DNA from: Triticum aestivum
Taxonomy: Eukaryota; Streptophyta; Magnoliopsida; Poales; Poaceae
Reading direction: 5' to 3'
Assembly (NCBI RefSeq): GCF_018294505.1
Contig: NC_057810.1
Span: 206,540,113-206,604,112 of the forward strand
DNA: 64,000 bases
Shown here: in pieces, positions 35,383 through 47,031 of the stretch
Layout of the letters: every line of letters starts with the position of its first letter
Position numbering within the stretch: the first letter of the stretch is position 1
Made by a program: the position numbers and the translations under genes
Notes under the pieces: generated by a model
Databases searched by the model: none
What the model was told of the DNA's origin: nothing
What the model saw: only the letters and a program-made list of their open reading frames with translations

Positions 35383-35660
35383 ATTTTGTAGGAAAATAAA
35401 CTAATGATTTGACAGTTTGGAGCTAAACATGGGTTATTATGCCTTTTTTGACCTAAGTATGCTAAGTATGTTATAAATGAAATAAATAAGCTAAGTATAG
35501 GTCATTTTTGAGCTAACCTAGGTAGTTAAGCCATTTTTGAGCTTACTAAGCCTATTTATTCATTTTAGAGGAATAAATGAACTAGCTAAGCTAAGTATAG
35601 ATCATTACTGAGCTATCCTAGGTAGTTATGCCCTTTTTTAGCTAAATAGGTCATTTCTTA
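35383..35660 (+). repeat. 265-bp tandem repeat array, part 2
   Basis: Continues the repeat after copia C (ATTTTGTAGGAAAATAAACT..., AGGTCATTTTTGAGCTAACC near 35498), showing that the array was one block before the insertion. Confidence 0.82.
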
Positions 35661-35708
35661 AGCTAAGTATGCATTTTTAAGCAAAACACTTGGGAAAACA
35701 TACCATCA

Positions 35709-36801
35709 TCATGGAGGAGAAGGACTGGTCGGGGTTGCGCCAGTGGTAGACGGAGAAGGATCTTTCGATGCTTGTCGGGAGGCATGCTGCACCAAATATA
35801 ATTTGCAATGTCTTGTTAGCATGATGCAACTCAAATGTGAATACTAGTAACTAATGACCATTGAAATGAAACACACCATGGGTGCTACACCAATCTGGGC
35901 ATCAGCGGAGGGGTTTGACCGTTGCTCTGGCACACGGACTGCACATTTGGTTTTCACGAGTTAGTCATATTAGTTAGTAATGAAGCGAACATTACATGCA
36001 TGATTTGGCTAATATGCAAGAATACTTACCACGAGGATCTCGTATATGGCCCAGTGAGACGCGTCATTTCGGTTCCTCTCCTCCTCCAATAGCCTAGCCG
36101 TCCTCTCCTCCATGTCCCTCCCCCTCTCCTTTGCCTCCGCCAGAAGCGCCTGGGCCCTAGCCTCGATGGCGAGCTCCATTGGCCATGCACGAGGCCTTAT
36201 CTCAGGATCGGAGCTTGTCTGGCGCTTCTTGATATCCTGGAGAGTTCTAGGACAATGTATCAGTCCATCCCTAATGGCTACCAAGCCATGGGACCTCCCG
36301 CCACCAGATATCATCACCAGCTCTAAATCAAAAGGTCTCTGGCTTGGGTTAAAGTCCTCCCTTTTCCTCGTCTTCCCCTCATATCTGTACCTCACGAGCT
36401 TGTGGTGGGAGGAAATGTTGGTGAAGCTCTCTAGATGATCAAGGTCAGACTTAGAGAATGGATTGACCTTCTTGTATGGGGCAGAATGGGCCATGGCATA
36501 GAGGTCGAACAGGGGTGGCACCTCCTTCTTGTTGTGTCGCGCCTAAAAGAGAGGAACAAAATATTAGTTAAGGGCTCAAGCTAGCATGAAGAATGAAATT
36601 GCATGAATCATGAAGCAAACCACATACCCAGTTATCCCTGTACTCAAACAGGTTGGAGCTCTCTTGATGGTGTGGCACACCTTGCATTTGGGCACGCTTA
36701 TCCTCAGCCTTGTTGTGCTCGTCTAGCCATTGGGGAGAGCACCACTCATCCACCAACGCCTCCCAATAGTCCATCCTATCCGCACACCATCTCGGGGGCA
36801 C
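35709..36801 (-). pseudogene. CACTA ORF1 (Transposase_24-like), 3' exons
   Basis: Downstream half of a spliced minus-strand gene. Exon a (36801-36628) encodes a WEALVDEWCSPQWLDEHNKA segment ending HHQESSNLFEYRDNW, the tryptophan/HxxGS-type signature of the plant En/Spm ORF1 family (Pfam Transposase_24). It is followed by an 85-bp intron with GT/AG ends (36627-36543). Exon b (36542-36030) has FDLELVMISGGGRSHG and SSDPEIRPR, then a charged coiled-coil-like tail, and ends at a perfect GTAAGT donor. A third exon (35938-35877) would hit a stop at 35887-35885 in the continuing frame; in another frame it joins a last short exon (35786-35709). The upstream half lies at 44744-45915, beyond gypsy D. 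The protein is thought to be an accessory DNA-binding factor for CACTA transposition; this is family knowledge, not shown here. Confidence 0.72.
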
Positions 36802-36802
36802 C

Positions 36803-38338
36803 TGGTACGTCTCTAACGTATCTATAATTTATGAAGTATTCATGCTATTATATTATCCATCTATGATGTTTTATATGCATTTATATGTCATTTTATATGA
36901 TTTTTGGGACTAACCTATTAACATAGAGCCTAGTGCCAGTTTCTGTTTTCTCCTTGTTTTAGTGTTTTACAGAAAAGGGATACCAAACGGAGTCCAATTG
37001 ACGTGCCATTTTTTGAGGATTTTTTCTGGACCAAAAGAAGACCATGGAGCATTGGAGTTGGGCCAGAGGAGTCCCGGGCTTCCCACGAGAGTGGGGGGCG
37101 CCCCCCTAGGGCGCGGCCCCCTATCTCGTGGACAGCCCGGAGGCCCCCTTGACGTGAAACCAACGCCAAAAATTCCTGTAAATACAGAAACCTTCGGGAA
37201 TTAACCTAGATCGGAAGTTCCGCCGCCGCAAGCCTCTGTAGCCACGATAAATCAATCTAGGCCCTCTCCGGCACCCTGCCGGAGAGGGCCATCATCACCG
37301 GAGGACATGGAGGAGGATCTCGGAGGGGCCATCATCACCATGAAGGCCAAGGACCAGAGGGGGAAAGCCATGGAGGAGGAAGCACAAGTGGGAGAACCTC
37401 TCCTCCTCTCTCTTGGTGGCACCGAAGTGCCATCGGGAGGGAAATCATCGCCACGGTGATCGTCTTCATCAACATCACCATCATCATCACCATCCTCATC
37501 TCTTTTACGCGGTCCACTCTCCTGCACCCCGCTGTAATCCCTACTTGAACATGGTGCTTTATGCTACATATTATGATTCAATGATGTGTTGCCATCCTAT
37601 GATGTTTTGAGTAGATATCTTTTGTCTTTGGGGTGATTGATGATCTATATTGGTATGAGTTGTATGTTTCACTTTGATGTTGTCCTATGGTGCCCTCCAT
37701 GTCGCGCAAGCGTGAGGGATTCCCGCTGTAGGGTGTTGCAATACGTGCACGATTCACTTATAGTGGGTTGCGTGAGTGACTGAAACACAAACCCGAGTAA
37801 GGGGGTTGTTGCGTATGGGATAAAAGGGGACTTGATGCTTTAATGCTATGATTGGGTTTTTACCTTAATGATCTTTAGTATTTGCGGATGCTTGCTAGAG
37901 TTCCAATCATAAGTGCATATGATCCAAGTATGGAAAAGTATGTTAGCTTATGCCTCTCCCTCATATGAAATTGCAATGACGACTATCGATCTTGTTAACA
38001 ATTGCTTAGGAAAATTACGCACACCGATCCACCATTATTCCACACTCGCTATTTATATTATTTAGTAGTATATTCTAACTTTATGATAACAGCACCTACT
38101 TTTATATTTTAGCTCTCTGATATCATACAAAGTTATCCTCTTTATACCCACAACACAGTTTTATTTCTTGTTTCTAGTTGGAAGCAAACGTTCGGTGCAC
38201 ATAGAGTCGTATCAGTGGCAGATAGGGCTTGAGAGAATATTGATCTTACCTTTAGCTCCTTGTGGGTTCGACACTCCATACTTTTCACTTCCACCTTTGG
38301 GAATTGCTATGATGATTCCCTGCACTTGGGGATTATCA
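36803..38338 (+). repeat. 5' LTR of gypsy D
   Basis: Starts TGGTACGTCTCTAACG (3' LTR has TGATACGTCTCCAACG), ends GGGGATTATCA. Carries the GGGACTAACCTATTAAC block shared with the LTRs of F and H, but the downstream two thirds differ, so it is a related, not identical, family. Confidence 0.92.
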
Positions 38339-38345
38339 AGCTCTT

Positions 38346-38366
38346 TTTTGGCACCGTTGCGGGGGA
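38346..38366 (+). promoter_or_regulatory. primer binding site of gypsy D
   Basis: TTTTGGCACCGTTGCGGGGG, 8 bp after the LTR; a variant of the TGGCGCCGTTGCCGGGG site typical of Triticeae gypsy elements. Confidence 0.72.
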
Positions 38367-39193
38367 GCAATAGCGTGGGGTTGATATTCTCGTGTGTGCT
38401 TGTTTGCTTTCTTTACTAAGTAGATTTTGTTTCTCCTTTTTGTTCTGTTTAGTTGTGGGTGAAACATACAATTTTTTTTCAAAAGAATGAAAATACCAAA
38501 AAAGAATTACCTGCCTCTCATGCTTAAAAAGGTTTTTCAAAAAGAGAAGTGATTGGAAAGTTATGCATTGAAGAAGTGAGGGTCGACCTTGAACACTTGT
38601 CTTCATGCTCACGGAAACAATGTAGAATTTTTCATGGAAGCTTATCTGTAAATAATTATCCCCTTGTATATACCCTTTGTATTATAAAAATAATGTGCCA
38701 AGCTTTGGTTTTAGTGTGATAAGATTGCTTGCTTACTATGTGCAGAGCAAAAACAGAAACTTCGGCTGTAGTGCATGAATTTACATTTTTTACTGGAAAG
38801 TCAAATGGGTCTAAAACGTTTTTCACATTACTTCTGTACAAATTGTTCAAATTTTCAAATTTATTTCATAATTTTTGGAGTTACATAAATTTACTAAACT
38901 TCCAGATTACTACAGACTTTCCTGTTCTTGACAGATTCTGTTTTTCGTGTGTTGTTTGCTTATTTTGATGCATCTATGGCTAGTATGTAGGGTATGAACC
39001 ATAGAGAAGTTGGAATACAGTAGGTTTAACACCAATATAAACAAAGAATGAGTTAATTACAGTACCTTAAAGTGGTAGTTTGCTTTATTACACTAACGGA
39101 TCTCACAAGTTTTTGTTTAAGTTTTTGTGAACAAAGTGTTTGAAGAACGAGGAGTTAACGATGTGAGAAGAATAAAGAGAGACAAGAGTTCAA

Positions 39194-39278
39194 GATTGGG
39201 GATGCCCAAGGCACCCCAAGTAAATATTTCAAAGGATACTCAAGCATCTAAGCTTGGGGATGCCCCGGTTGGCATCCC
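39194..39278 (+). repeat. paired hairpin, copy 1 (polypurine-tract-like)
   Basis: First arm pair: TTGGGGATGCCCAAGGCACCCCAA (stem TTGGGG/CCCCAA; loop ATGCCCAAGGCA). Second: AAGCTTGGGGATGCCCCGGTTGGCATCCC (stem GGGATGCC/GGCATCCC). Spacing between the two is ~55 bp. Confidence 0.8.
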
Positions 39279-40697
39279 ATCTTTCTTCTTCAACAAATAT
39301 CGGGATACCTCGGTTTTTGTTTTGTTCACATGATTTGTGTCCTTTGTGTTTGTATTTTTCTTTAAGAATCATGCTAGTATGAGCTAGCTTTTCATTGATT
39401 TACATAATGCTTCATGTGCTTCACTTATATCTTTTAAGTATGATCTTATAGAATTGCTCTTTGTGCTTCACTTAAATCGTTTGAGTATGGTTTTGTAGAA
39501 TGCTTCGTGCGCTTCACTTCTATATTTTGAGCTTGGATATTGGCTAGTTTATATTAATTGTAAAATGCTCCAGGAACTTCACTTATATCTTTTGGAGTAT
39601 GAATAATACTATAATTTAAAGTGGGTTTGGAAGAGTGCCAGCTTTAGGAATTAGTGATCCCACTATCTTGGAGGAGGTTGAATCTTTGTACGATATTTAT
39701 GAAAGTGGATTTGGAAGAGTGTCAACTTTAGTTAGTATTCCACTATTTCGGAAGAGGTTCCAATTGAGTATGAGAACAAAGTTGCTATCCATGTTGCTAC
39801 TAAATTTTTTTATGAGGGAGGAATATGTGCTTGTAGGAGTTGCAATAATATCAAGTTTCCTCTCTATGTGCTAATTTTTTTGAAGTTATACTTGTTTTGC
39901 CTTCCTATGCTAGTTGATTCTTGTTCCTATAAATTGTGTGCTCACAAAATCCCTAGGCATAGGAAGTGGGTTAGATTTAAATATGCTAGTCATATTCTTC
40001 ATGATGCTCTTTTTATGTTTCAACTCTTATCTTTTATGCGAGCATCATTGAAATCATCATGCCTAGCTAAAAGGCATTACAGAAAAAAGCGCTTGTTGGG
40101 AGACAACCCAATATTTATCCTTACTATTTTTGTGTGTCTACATTATTAAGCTACTGTAGTAATCATGTTTTATAGCTTTAGTTTCAATAAAGTGCCAAGT
40201 AAGACCTTTGGGAAGACTTGCGTGAAAGTTGATGTGATCTTGCTGTAAAAAAACAGAAACTTTGCACTCACGAGATTAGCTGTCATTTTTTTTACAGAAG
40301 AGTGATTCTGAGTTGATTCTTTTTGCATAATATTAATAGACAAATTCCTCACGTGCACCAATTTATTTCATATTTTTTTGAGTAGTAGAAGTGTGGTTAT
40401 TGTTCAGATCATTACAGACTGTTCTGTTTCTGACAGATTCTATTTTCACTGCATAGTTTGCTTGTTTTCTAGTTTCTGTGGCTTATATTTCTCAATATAA
40501 ATTGTAGAAAAAATATGGTACAGTAGGAATTTTTTGAAAACAATTATGAACCTTGTATTTTACAGTACCAAAGTGCATGGTCTACTCTTTATCATACTAA
40601 CCTATCTCACGAAGTTTGGTTGAGTTTTGTGTGGTTGAAGTTTTCAAGTTTTTGGTAAAGATTAGATGGACTATGGAATAAGGAGTGGCAAGAGCCT

Positions 40698-40782
40698 AAG
40701 CTTGGGGATGACCAAGGCACCCCAAGGTAATATTCAAGGACAACCAAGAGCCTAAGCTTGGGGATGCCCTGGAAGGCATCCC
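40698..40782 (+). repeat. paired hairpin, copy 2
   Basis: CTTGGGGATGACCAAGGCACCCCAAG followed by AAGCTTGGGGATGCCCTGGAAGGCATCCCC; same arrangement as copy 1. Confidence 0.8.
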
Positions 40783-41426
40783 CTCTTTCGTCTTCGTGCA
40801 TCGGTAACTTTACTTGGAGCTATATTTTTATTCATCACATGATATGTGTTTTGCTTGGAGAATCATTTCCTCTTGTTAGTATTTGCTTTCTGTTATTTAG
40901 AATAATGTTTTGCATCTTTAGTTTCAATAAAAATGTCAAGGATAGCCTTTACCATGCTTATTTTGCTAGTATATATGTTGCTGTTTCAAAACAGAAAGTT
41001 TACCGCTGTTGCAAAAATTCCCTAGAAAATTCAGAGAATGGTATAATGTTGAATCTTTTTGCATATTAAGATCTTATAAATTTATTACAGTGGGAATTTT
41101 CTCTTATAATTTTTGGAGTTAGGGAAGTATTTATACTCTTGCATTCTTTACATACTGTTTTGGCAGATTGCTGTTATGTTTGCTTTGTTTGCGTATGTTT
41201 GCTTGTTTAATGATTCTATTTGGGGATAGGAGTTTTAAATATGCAGAGTCATTTAGTATTCAATTTTGAATAATAATTTTAGTGATTTGTTACAGTAGAA
41301 AATGATAAGGTTTTGTATTGGTTTATACTAACCCATCTCATGAGTTCTTGTTGAGTTTGTTGTGAATGAAGCTTTTGATAAAAAGAGAAACCGTGATATG
41401 AGAGGAATTAAGGAGACATAAAAGGT

Positions 41427-41512
41427 CAAGCTTGGGGATGCCCAAGGCACCCCAAGATAATATTTCAAGAAGTCTCAAGCATCTAAGCTTGGGGATGCCC
41501 CGGCAGGCATCC
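41427..41512 (+). repeat. paired hairpin, copy 3
   Basis: CTTGGGGATGCCCAAGGCACCCCAAG followed by AAGCTTGGGGATGCCCCGGCAGGCATCC; same arrangement as copies 1 and 2. Confidence 0.8.
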
Positions 41513-42583
41513 AACCTCTCTTGTTCAACAACTATCGGTTAGTATCGGTTGATCCCAAGTTTTTGCTTCTTCACATGAGTTGTGCTATCCTTGCAATGTC
41601 ATTTTATTTCAATTTTACTTGCTGTTTGAATAAAATCATTGGATCTGATTATTGAATAAAAAAGGGAACCCTCCCATGGCTAGTTAATTATTTGACTACT
41701 CAGTGTCTTTCACTCATATCTTTTGGAGTAGTTTTTCATTTACTCGTGTGCTTCACTTACATCCTATGAGTAAATTGTTGAATGAGTTGAATGTCATGAA
41801 TCTGAATTTATATATATTTCATTTTCTTATAACATGGATAGTAATGACTTCACGTATATTTTAGTATGAGGCATAAAAATTGTTGAGAGTTGGCAAACGT
41901 AGTTTTGGTCATCGTTGCAATTAATAGGAAGTAATAAGGAAAGAGAGGTTCACATACAAATATATTATCTTGGACATCTTTTATGGTTGGGAGCACTCAT
42001 TAAGTATAACATGCTAAAATAGTTGACGTTGGACAAGGAAGACAACATAATGATTTGTGTTTTCTCACATCTCAGTTAAAGTATATTGTCATTGACCTTC
42101 CAAATATGTTGAGCTTGCCTATCCCCCTCATGCTAGCAAAATTCCTTGCACCAAGTAGAGATACTACTTGTGCTTCCAAATATCCTTAAACCCAGTTTTT
42201 GCCATGAGAGTCCACCATACCTACCTATGGATTGAGTAAGATCTTTCAAGTAAGTTGTCATCTGTGCAAGCAATAAAAATTGCTCTCTAAATATGTATGA
42301 CTTATTGGTGCAGAGAAAGTAAGCTTTGTACGATCTTGTTGTGGAAGTAATAAAAGCGACGGACTGCATAATAAAGGTCCACATACAAGGGGCAATATAA
42401 AGTGACGTTCTTTTGCATTAAGATTTTGTGCATCAACCCTAAATGCGCATGACAACCTCTGCTTCCCTCTGCGAAGGGCCTATCTTTTACTTTACGTTTT
42501 TACTTTATGCTTGAGTCAAGGTGATCCTCACCTTTCCCTTTTTCATTTTATCCTTTGGCAAGCTCCTCATGTTTGAAAGATCA

Positions 42584-42586
<3 letters not shown>

Positions 42587-42630
<44 letters not shown>
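42587..42630. repeat. TA microsatellite
   Basis: Uninterrupted (TA)n run inside gypsy D. Confidence 0.95.
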
Positions 42631-42631
<1 letters not shown>

Positions 42632-43100
42632 AATTAGATGTAAGTTAGCATGGGCTATTATTGTTGACATCACCTAAAGGTGATTACGTTGGGAGGCAAC
42701 ACAATAAGCCCCTATCTTTCTCAGTGTCCGGCTGAAACTCCATAACCACAAGTATTGCGTGAGTGTTAACAATTGTAGAAGACTATATGATAGTTGAGTA
42801 TGTGGACTTGCTGAAAAGCTCTATTCTTGACTCTTTCTGATGTTATGATAAATTGCAATTGCTTCAATGACTGAGATTATAGTTTGTTAGTTCTCAATGA
42901 AGTTTCTGAACCACACTTGACATTGTGAATAGATTGTTACTTGATCATGAATTTTTTTATGAGATAAGATATTATTATGACACATATTGATGCTAGAAAA
43001 GGTGATTGAAATTATCATTGATCAAACTTGTGCACCTGCTAGCATTCACACTTCATAAATTATTTCTTTTATCATTTACCTACTCAAGGACGAGCAGGAA

Positions 43101-43116
43101 TTAAGCTTGGGGATGC
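43101..43116 (+). promoter_or_regulatory. polypurine tract of gypsy D
   Basis: TTAAGCTTGGGGATGC directly before TGATACGTCTCC; shared with elements F and H. Confidence 0.82.
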
Positions 43117-44653
43117 TGATACGTCTCCAACGTATCTATAATTTATGAAGTATTCATGCTATTATATTATCCTTCTATGATGTTTTATATGCATTTATAT
43201 GTCATTTTATATGATTTTTGGGACTAACCTATTAACCTAGAGCCCAGTGCCAGTTTTTGTTTTCTCCTTGTTTTAGTGTTTTACAGAAAAGGGATAACAA
43301 ACGGAGTCCAATTGATGTGCCATTTTTTGAGGATTTTTTCTGGACCAAAAGAAGACCACAGAGCATCGGAGTTGGGCCAGAGGAGTCCCGGGCTGCCCAC
43401 GAGAGTGGGGGGCGCCCCCACTAGGGCGCGACCCCCTATCTCGTGGACAGCCCAGAGGCCCCCTTGACGTGAAACCAACGTCAAAAATTCCTATAAATAC
43501 AGAAACCTTTGGGAATTAACCTAGATCGGAAGTTCCGCCGCCGCAAGCCTCTGTAGCCACGAGAAATCAATCTAGGCTCTCTCCGACACCCTGCCGGAGA
43601 GGGCCATCATCACCGGAGGCCATGGAGGAGGATCTCGGAGGGGCCATCATCACCATGAAGGCCAAGGACCAGAGGGGGAAAGCCATGGAGGAGGAAGCAC
43701 AAGGGGGAGAACCTCTCCTCCTCTCTCTTGGTGGCACTGGACTGCCATCGGGAGGGGAATCATCGCCACAGTGATCGTCTTCATCAACATCACCATCATC
43801 ATCACCATCCTCATCTCTTTTACGTGGTCCACTCTCCCGCACCCCGCTATAATCCCTACTTGAACATGGTGCTTTATGCTACATATTATGATTCAATGAT
43901 GTGTTGCCATCCTATGATGTTTTGAGTAGATATCTTTTGTCTTTGGGGTGATTGATGATCTAGATTGGTATGAGTTGTATGTTTCACTTTGATGCTGTCC
44001 TATGGTGCCCTCCATGTCGCGCAAGCGTGAGGTATTCCCGCTGTAGGGTGTTGCAATACGTGCATGATTCACTTATAGTGGGTTGCGTGAATGACTGAAA
44101 CACAAACCCGAGTAAGGGGGTTGTTGCGTATGGGATAAAAGGGGACTTGATGCTTTAATGCTATGGTTGGGTTTTTACCTTAATGATCTTTAGTATTTGC
44201 GGATGCTTGCTAGAGTTCCAATCATAAGTGCATATGATCCAAGTATGGAAAAGTATGTTAGCTTATGCCTCTCCCTCATATGAAATTGCAATGATGACTA
44301 TCGATCTTGTTAACAATTGCTTAGGACAATTCAGCCCACCGATCCACCATTATTCCACACTCACTATTTTTATTATTTAGTAGTATATTCTAACTTTATG
44401 ATAACAACACCTACTTTTATATTTTAGCTCTCCGATATCATACAAAGTTATCCTCTTTATACCCACAACACAGTTTTATTTCTTGTTTCTAGTTGGAAGC
44501 AAACGTTTGGTGCACGTAGAGTCGTATCAGTGGCAGATAGGGCTTGAGAGAATATTGATCTTACCTTTAGCTCCTTGTGGGTTCGACACTCCATACTTAT
44601 CACTTCCACCTTTGAGAATTGCTACGATGATTCCCTGCACTTGGGGATTATCA
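43117..44653 (+). repeat. 3' LTR of gypsy D
   Basis: Partner of 36803-38338; followed by target duplication GCACC. Confidence 0.93.
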
Positions 44654-44743
44654 GCACCTAAGTTAGTCAAGAGAAATTTCAGCGCTATGCCTATGAATCA
44701 AATCAAGGAAACTAAGTACAGGGCCTTAAGAATAGGTAATTAC

Positions 44744-45915
44744 CTTCATGTACTTCTCCTTACTCAGAAACTTGACTCGGCACTTCGCCTTGGACCTCTT
44801 AATGTTAGTCGATGCGTAGTCGACTCGAACGGCTTGCACCCGAGCCTCGTGTCGTAAGTTCTGAAGTAGGCGCTTGCACTTGGCTTTGACAACCATAGCC
44901 GCGTCCTTGTCGTGTTCCTTAAGACACCTGTAGAAAGTATGTAATCAAACAAGACAACACTGATTAGTATACAATCACTAGGTACTATTGATTTTTAATT
45001 CGGTAAAGGAGAAATTACCCAAAACATCCGGATCACAATGTCAGCCACCGTCTCAGACAAGACACCGTCGACCCTCACCTCTGGCGGCCCCAAGGCAGCC
45101 AGGTACAGCTCCCAGCTAAGTGCTAGCTATGGAACCCGACCCTCACCGGGCAACGTGCCCTCCCCGAGAAGTTCTGTCGGCAAAGCACATCAAGGACCTG
45201 GTTGGGCCAGCGGACACCACGGGCGTGTTTCCATCCCCTGTATGACAAGGCCAACACATTAGAGATTAACTTGAAGAAGCATGAAGGCAAAAGGTTAAAA
45301 GGAGTAAATGCACTTACTTCTCCCCATTAGGCGCAATCGACCACCTCTAATCGCGGGTCGTCAGCACGGGCGGGAGCTTTGTACCACCATGCTGGTAGAC
45401 CTGCTTGCCCCCCTCAACCATCTCGCCATCGCTATAGCTATCATCAGAAAAGTTGTCCTCGCCACCATCAGCATGGCCACTAGCCTCCGGAGCCACTTGG
45501 GACAAAGATTCTGGGACGGAGTCTCCTGGGGCGCAGGCTTGTCGGCCCGAGTCTCGGGGGACAAAGGCTCCGCGGCCCGATCATCGCCGGTCCGAGGCTC
45601 GTGGACCGGAGTCCGAGATAGGTCGATGTTCGACGGGTCCCCCTCAGATGGAGTACTCATGTGGTCAGGAGAATCAACTGGGGGTGGCCGCGAGGAAGGC
45701 GCAGCAACCTTCCTACCTCTCCTGCCGCCACATCCACCTCTAGCACCCCTCTTCATCTTCCCCCGACCTCTCCCAGCCAAAGAAGAAGAATCCGTCGGTG
45801 GTGTCTGCATACTGTCTAGCAGCACTCTCCGGAGGTGTTGGGGTGCAATGCAAGCACCCCTCCCAGCACGCGTCGAGGGAGAAGGCTCGGAGCGCTCTCG
45901 ACCCGCACCCACCAT
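44744..45915 (-). pseudogene. CACTA ORF1 (Transposase_24-like), 5' exons
   Basis: Upstream half of the gene continued at 35709-36801. Exon 1 (from ATG 45915 down to ~45312) encodes a basic, Gly/Arg-rich N-terminus (GRGRGKMKRGARGGCGGRRG) and ends before a GTAAGTG donor; a frame change is needed to reach its conserved end, and an in-frame TAG lies near the end. Exon 2 (~45240-45018; AG acceptor, GTAATT donor) encodes a PNQVLDVLCRQNFSGRA-like segment, then, after a frame break, SWELYLAALGPPEVRVDG. Exon 3 (44927-44744) encodes LLQNLRHEARVQAV, a conserved ORF1 signature, and ends at a GTAATT donor. The exon 3 frame joins exon a (36801) without a phase error once gypsy D is ignored. The exon 2/3 junction is out of phase as I place it, so one boundary is wrong or the gene has decayed there. 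Confidence 0.68.
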
Positions 45916-46075
45916 CTGTCAACACCTGCAATGACAAAGAGTAAACTAAATTAGTACAACATAAAAAAATTGCACACCTAACATGAATAATATGTATATA
46001 ATTTAAGTGTATCATCATCATGAACATAATAAAAAATTGAATACCTAATAACATGAACTGATTAATAATATATCG
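45916..46075. other. AT-rich sequence up to the assembly gap
   Basis: Upstream of the ORF1 start; no feature recognised. Confidence 0.5.
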
Positions 46076-46843
46076 NNNNNNNNNNNNNNNNNNNNNNNNN
46101 NNNNNNNNNNNNNNNNNNNNNNNNNNNNNNNNNNNNNNNNNNNNNNNNNNNNNNNNNNNNNNNNNNNNNNNNNNNNNNNNNNNNNNNNNNNNNNNNNNNN
46201 NNNNNNNNNNNNNNNNNNNNNNNNNNNNNNNNNNNNNNNNNNNNNNNNNNNNNNNNNNNNNNNNNNNNNNNNNNNNNNNNNNNNNNNNNNNNNNNNNNNN
46301 NNNNNNNNNNNNNNNNNNNNNNNNNNNNNNNNNNNNNNNNNNNNNNNNNNNNNNNNNNNNNNNNNNNNNNNNNNNNNNNNNNNNNNNNNNNNNNNNNNNN
46401 NNNNNNNNNNNNNNNNNNNNNNNNNNNNNNNNNNNNNNNNNNNNNNNNNNNNNNNNNNNNNNNNNNNNNNNNNNNNNNNNNNNNNNNNNNNNNNNNNNNN
46501 NNNNNNNNNNNNNNNNNNNNNNNNNNNNNNNNNNNNNNNNNNNNNNNNNNNNNNNNNNNNNNNNNNNNNNNNNNNNNNNNNNNNNNNNNNNNNNNNNNNN
46601 NNNNNNNNNNNNNNNNNNNNNNNNNNNNNNNNNNNNNNNNNNNNNNNNNNNNNNNNNNNNNNNNNNNNNNNNNNNNNNNNNNNNNNNNNNNNNNNNNNNN
46701 NNNNNNNNNNNNNNNNNNNNNNNNNNNNNNNNNNNNNNNNNNNNNNNNNNNNNNNNNNNNNNNNNNNNNNNNNNNNNNNNNNNNNNNNNNNNNNNNNNNN
46801 NNNNNNNNNNNNNNNNNNNNNNNNNNNNNNNNNNNNNNNNNNN
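46076..46843. other. assembly gap (768 N)
   Basis: Unresolved bases. The gap borders a (TTC)n array that probably caused it. Any open frame across it is meaningless. Confidence 0.99.
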
Positions 46844-47031
46844 TTTTCATCTTCTTCTTCTACTTCTTTTTCTCATCATCATCATCTTCTTCTTCTTCTT
46901 CTTCTTCTTCTTCTTCTTCTTCTTCTTCTTCTTCTTCTTCTTCTTCTTCTTCTTCTTCTTCTTCTTCTTCTTCTTCTTCTTCTTCTTCTTCTTCTTCTTC
47001 TTCTTCTTCTTCTTCTTCTTCTTCTTCTTCT

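Larger units (their letters stand above)
38367..43100 (+). other. gypsy D internal region, noncoding
   Basis: No ORF longer than ~125 codons and no gag or pol motif. It holds three pairs of GC-rich hairpins that reuse the polypurine-tract core AAGCTTGGGGATGC (listed separately), repeated GACAGATTCTGTTTTT blocks shared with element F, and a (TA)n microsatellite at 42587-42630. Confidence 0.8.
36803..44653 (+). mobile_element. gypsy element D (Sabrina/WHAM-like), full length but gene-less; target duplication GCACC
   Basis: 7851-bp element with 1536- and 1537-bp LTRs (36803-38338, 43117-44653), about 50-55 mismatches between them by eye (~3.5%). Target duplication GCACC at 36798-36802 and 44654-44658. 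A primer binding site follows the 5' LTR and the polypurine tract precedes the 3' LTR, giving plus orientation. The 4.8-kb internal region has no gag or pol reading frame, so it must rely on a partner element. It is inserted in the CACTA ORF1 gene. Confidence 0.93.
24357..46075 (-). mobile_element. CACTA (En/Spm) DNA transposon, right end not found
   Basis: Starts CACTATAGGAATC at 24357, followed by palindromic subterminal repeats, a 265-bp tandem repeat array and a spliced ORF1 on the minus strand (35709-45915). Two retrotransposons are nested in it (copia C and gypsy D). CACTA elements have ends of 10-28 bp beginning CACTA, 3-bp target duplications and two genes: a TNP2-type transposase and an ORF1. 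I see ORF1 but no TNP2. The matching right end (TAGTG) was not located before or after the N gap, so the end given here is simply where readable sequence stops. Confidence 0.8.

Noticed and set aside
37252..37610. ORFs rich in Asp/His near 37252-37610, repeated at 43567-43925
   Set aside because: Same sequence in both LTRs of gypsy D; ORFs follow the CATCAT-type simple sequence in the LTR.
35709..45915. Spliced gene as a possible host gene
   Set aside because: Lies within a CACTA element and carries ORF1 (Transposase_24) signatures.
46062..46850. 262-residue minus-strand open frame of unknown residues
   Set aside because: It is the assembly gap translated; no sequence information.
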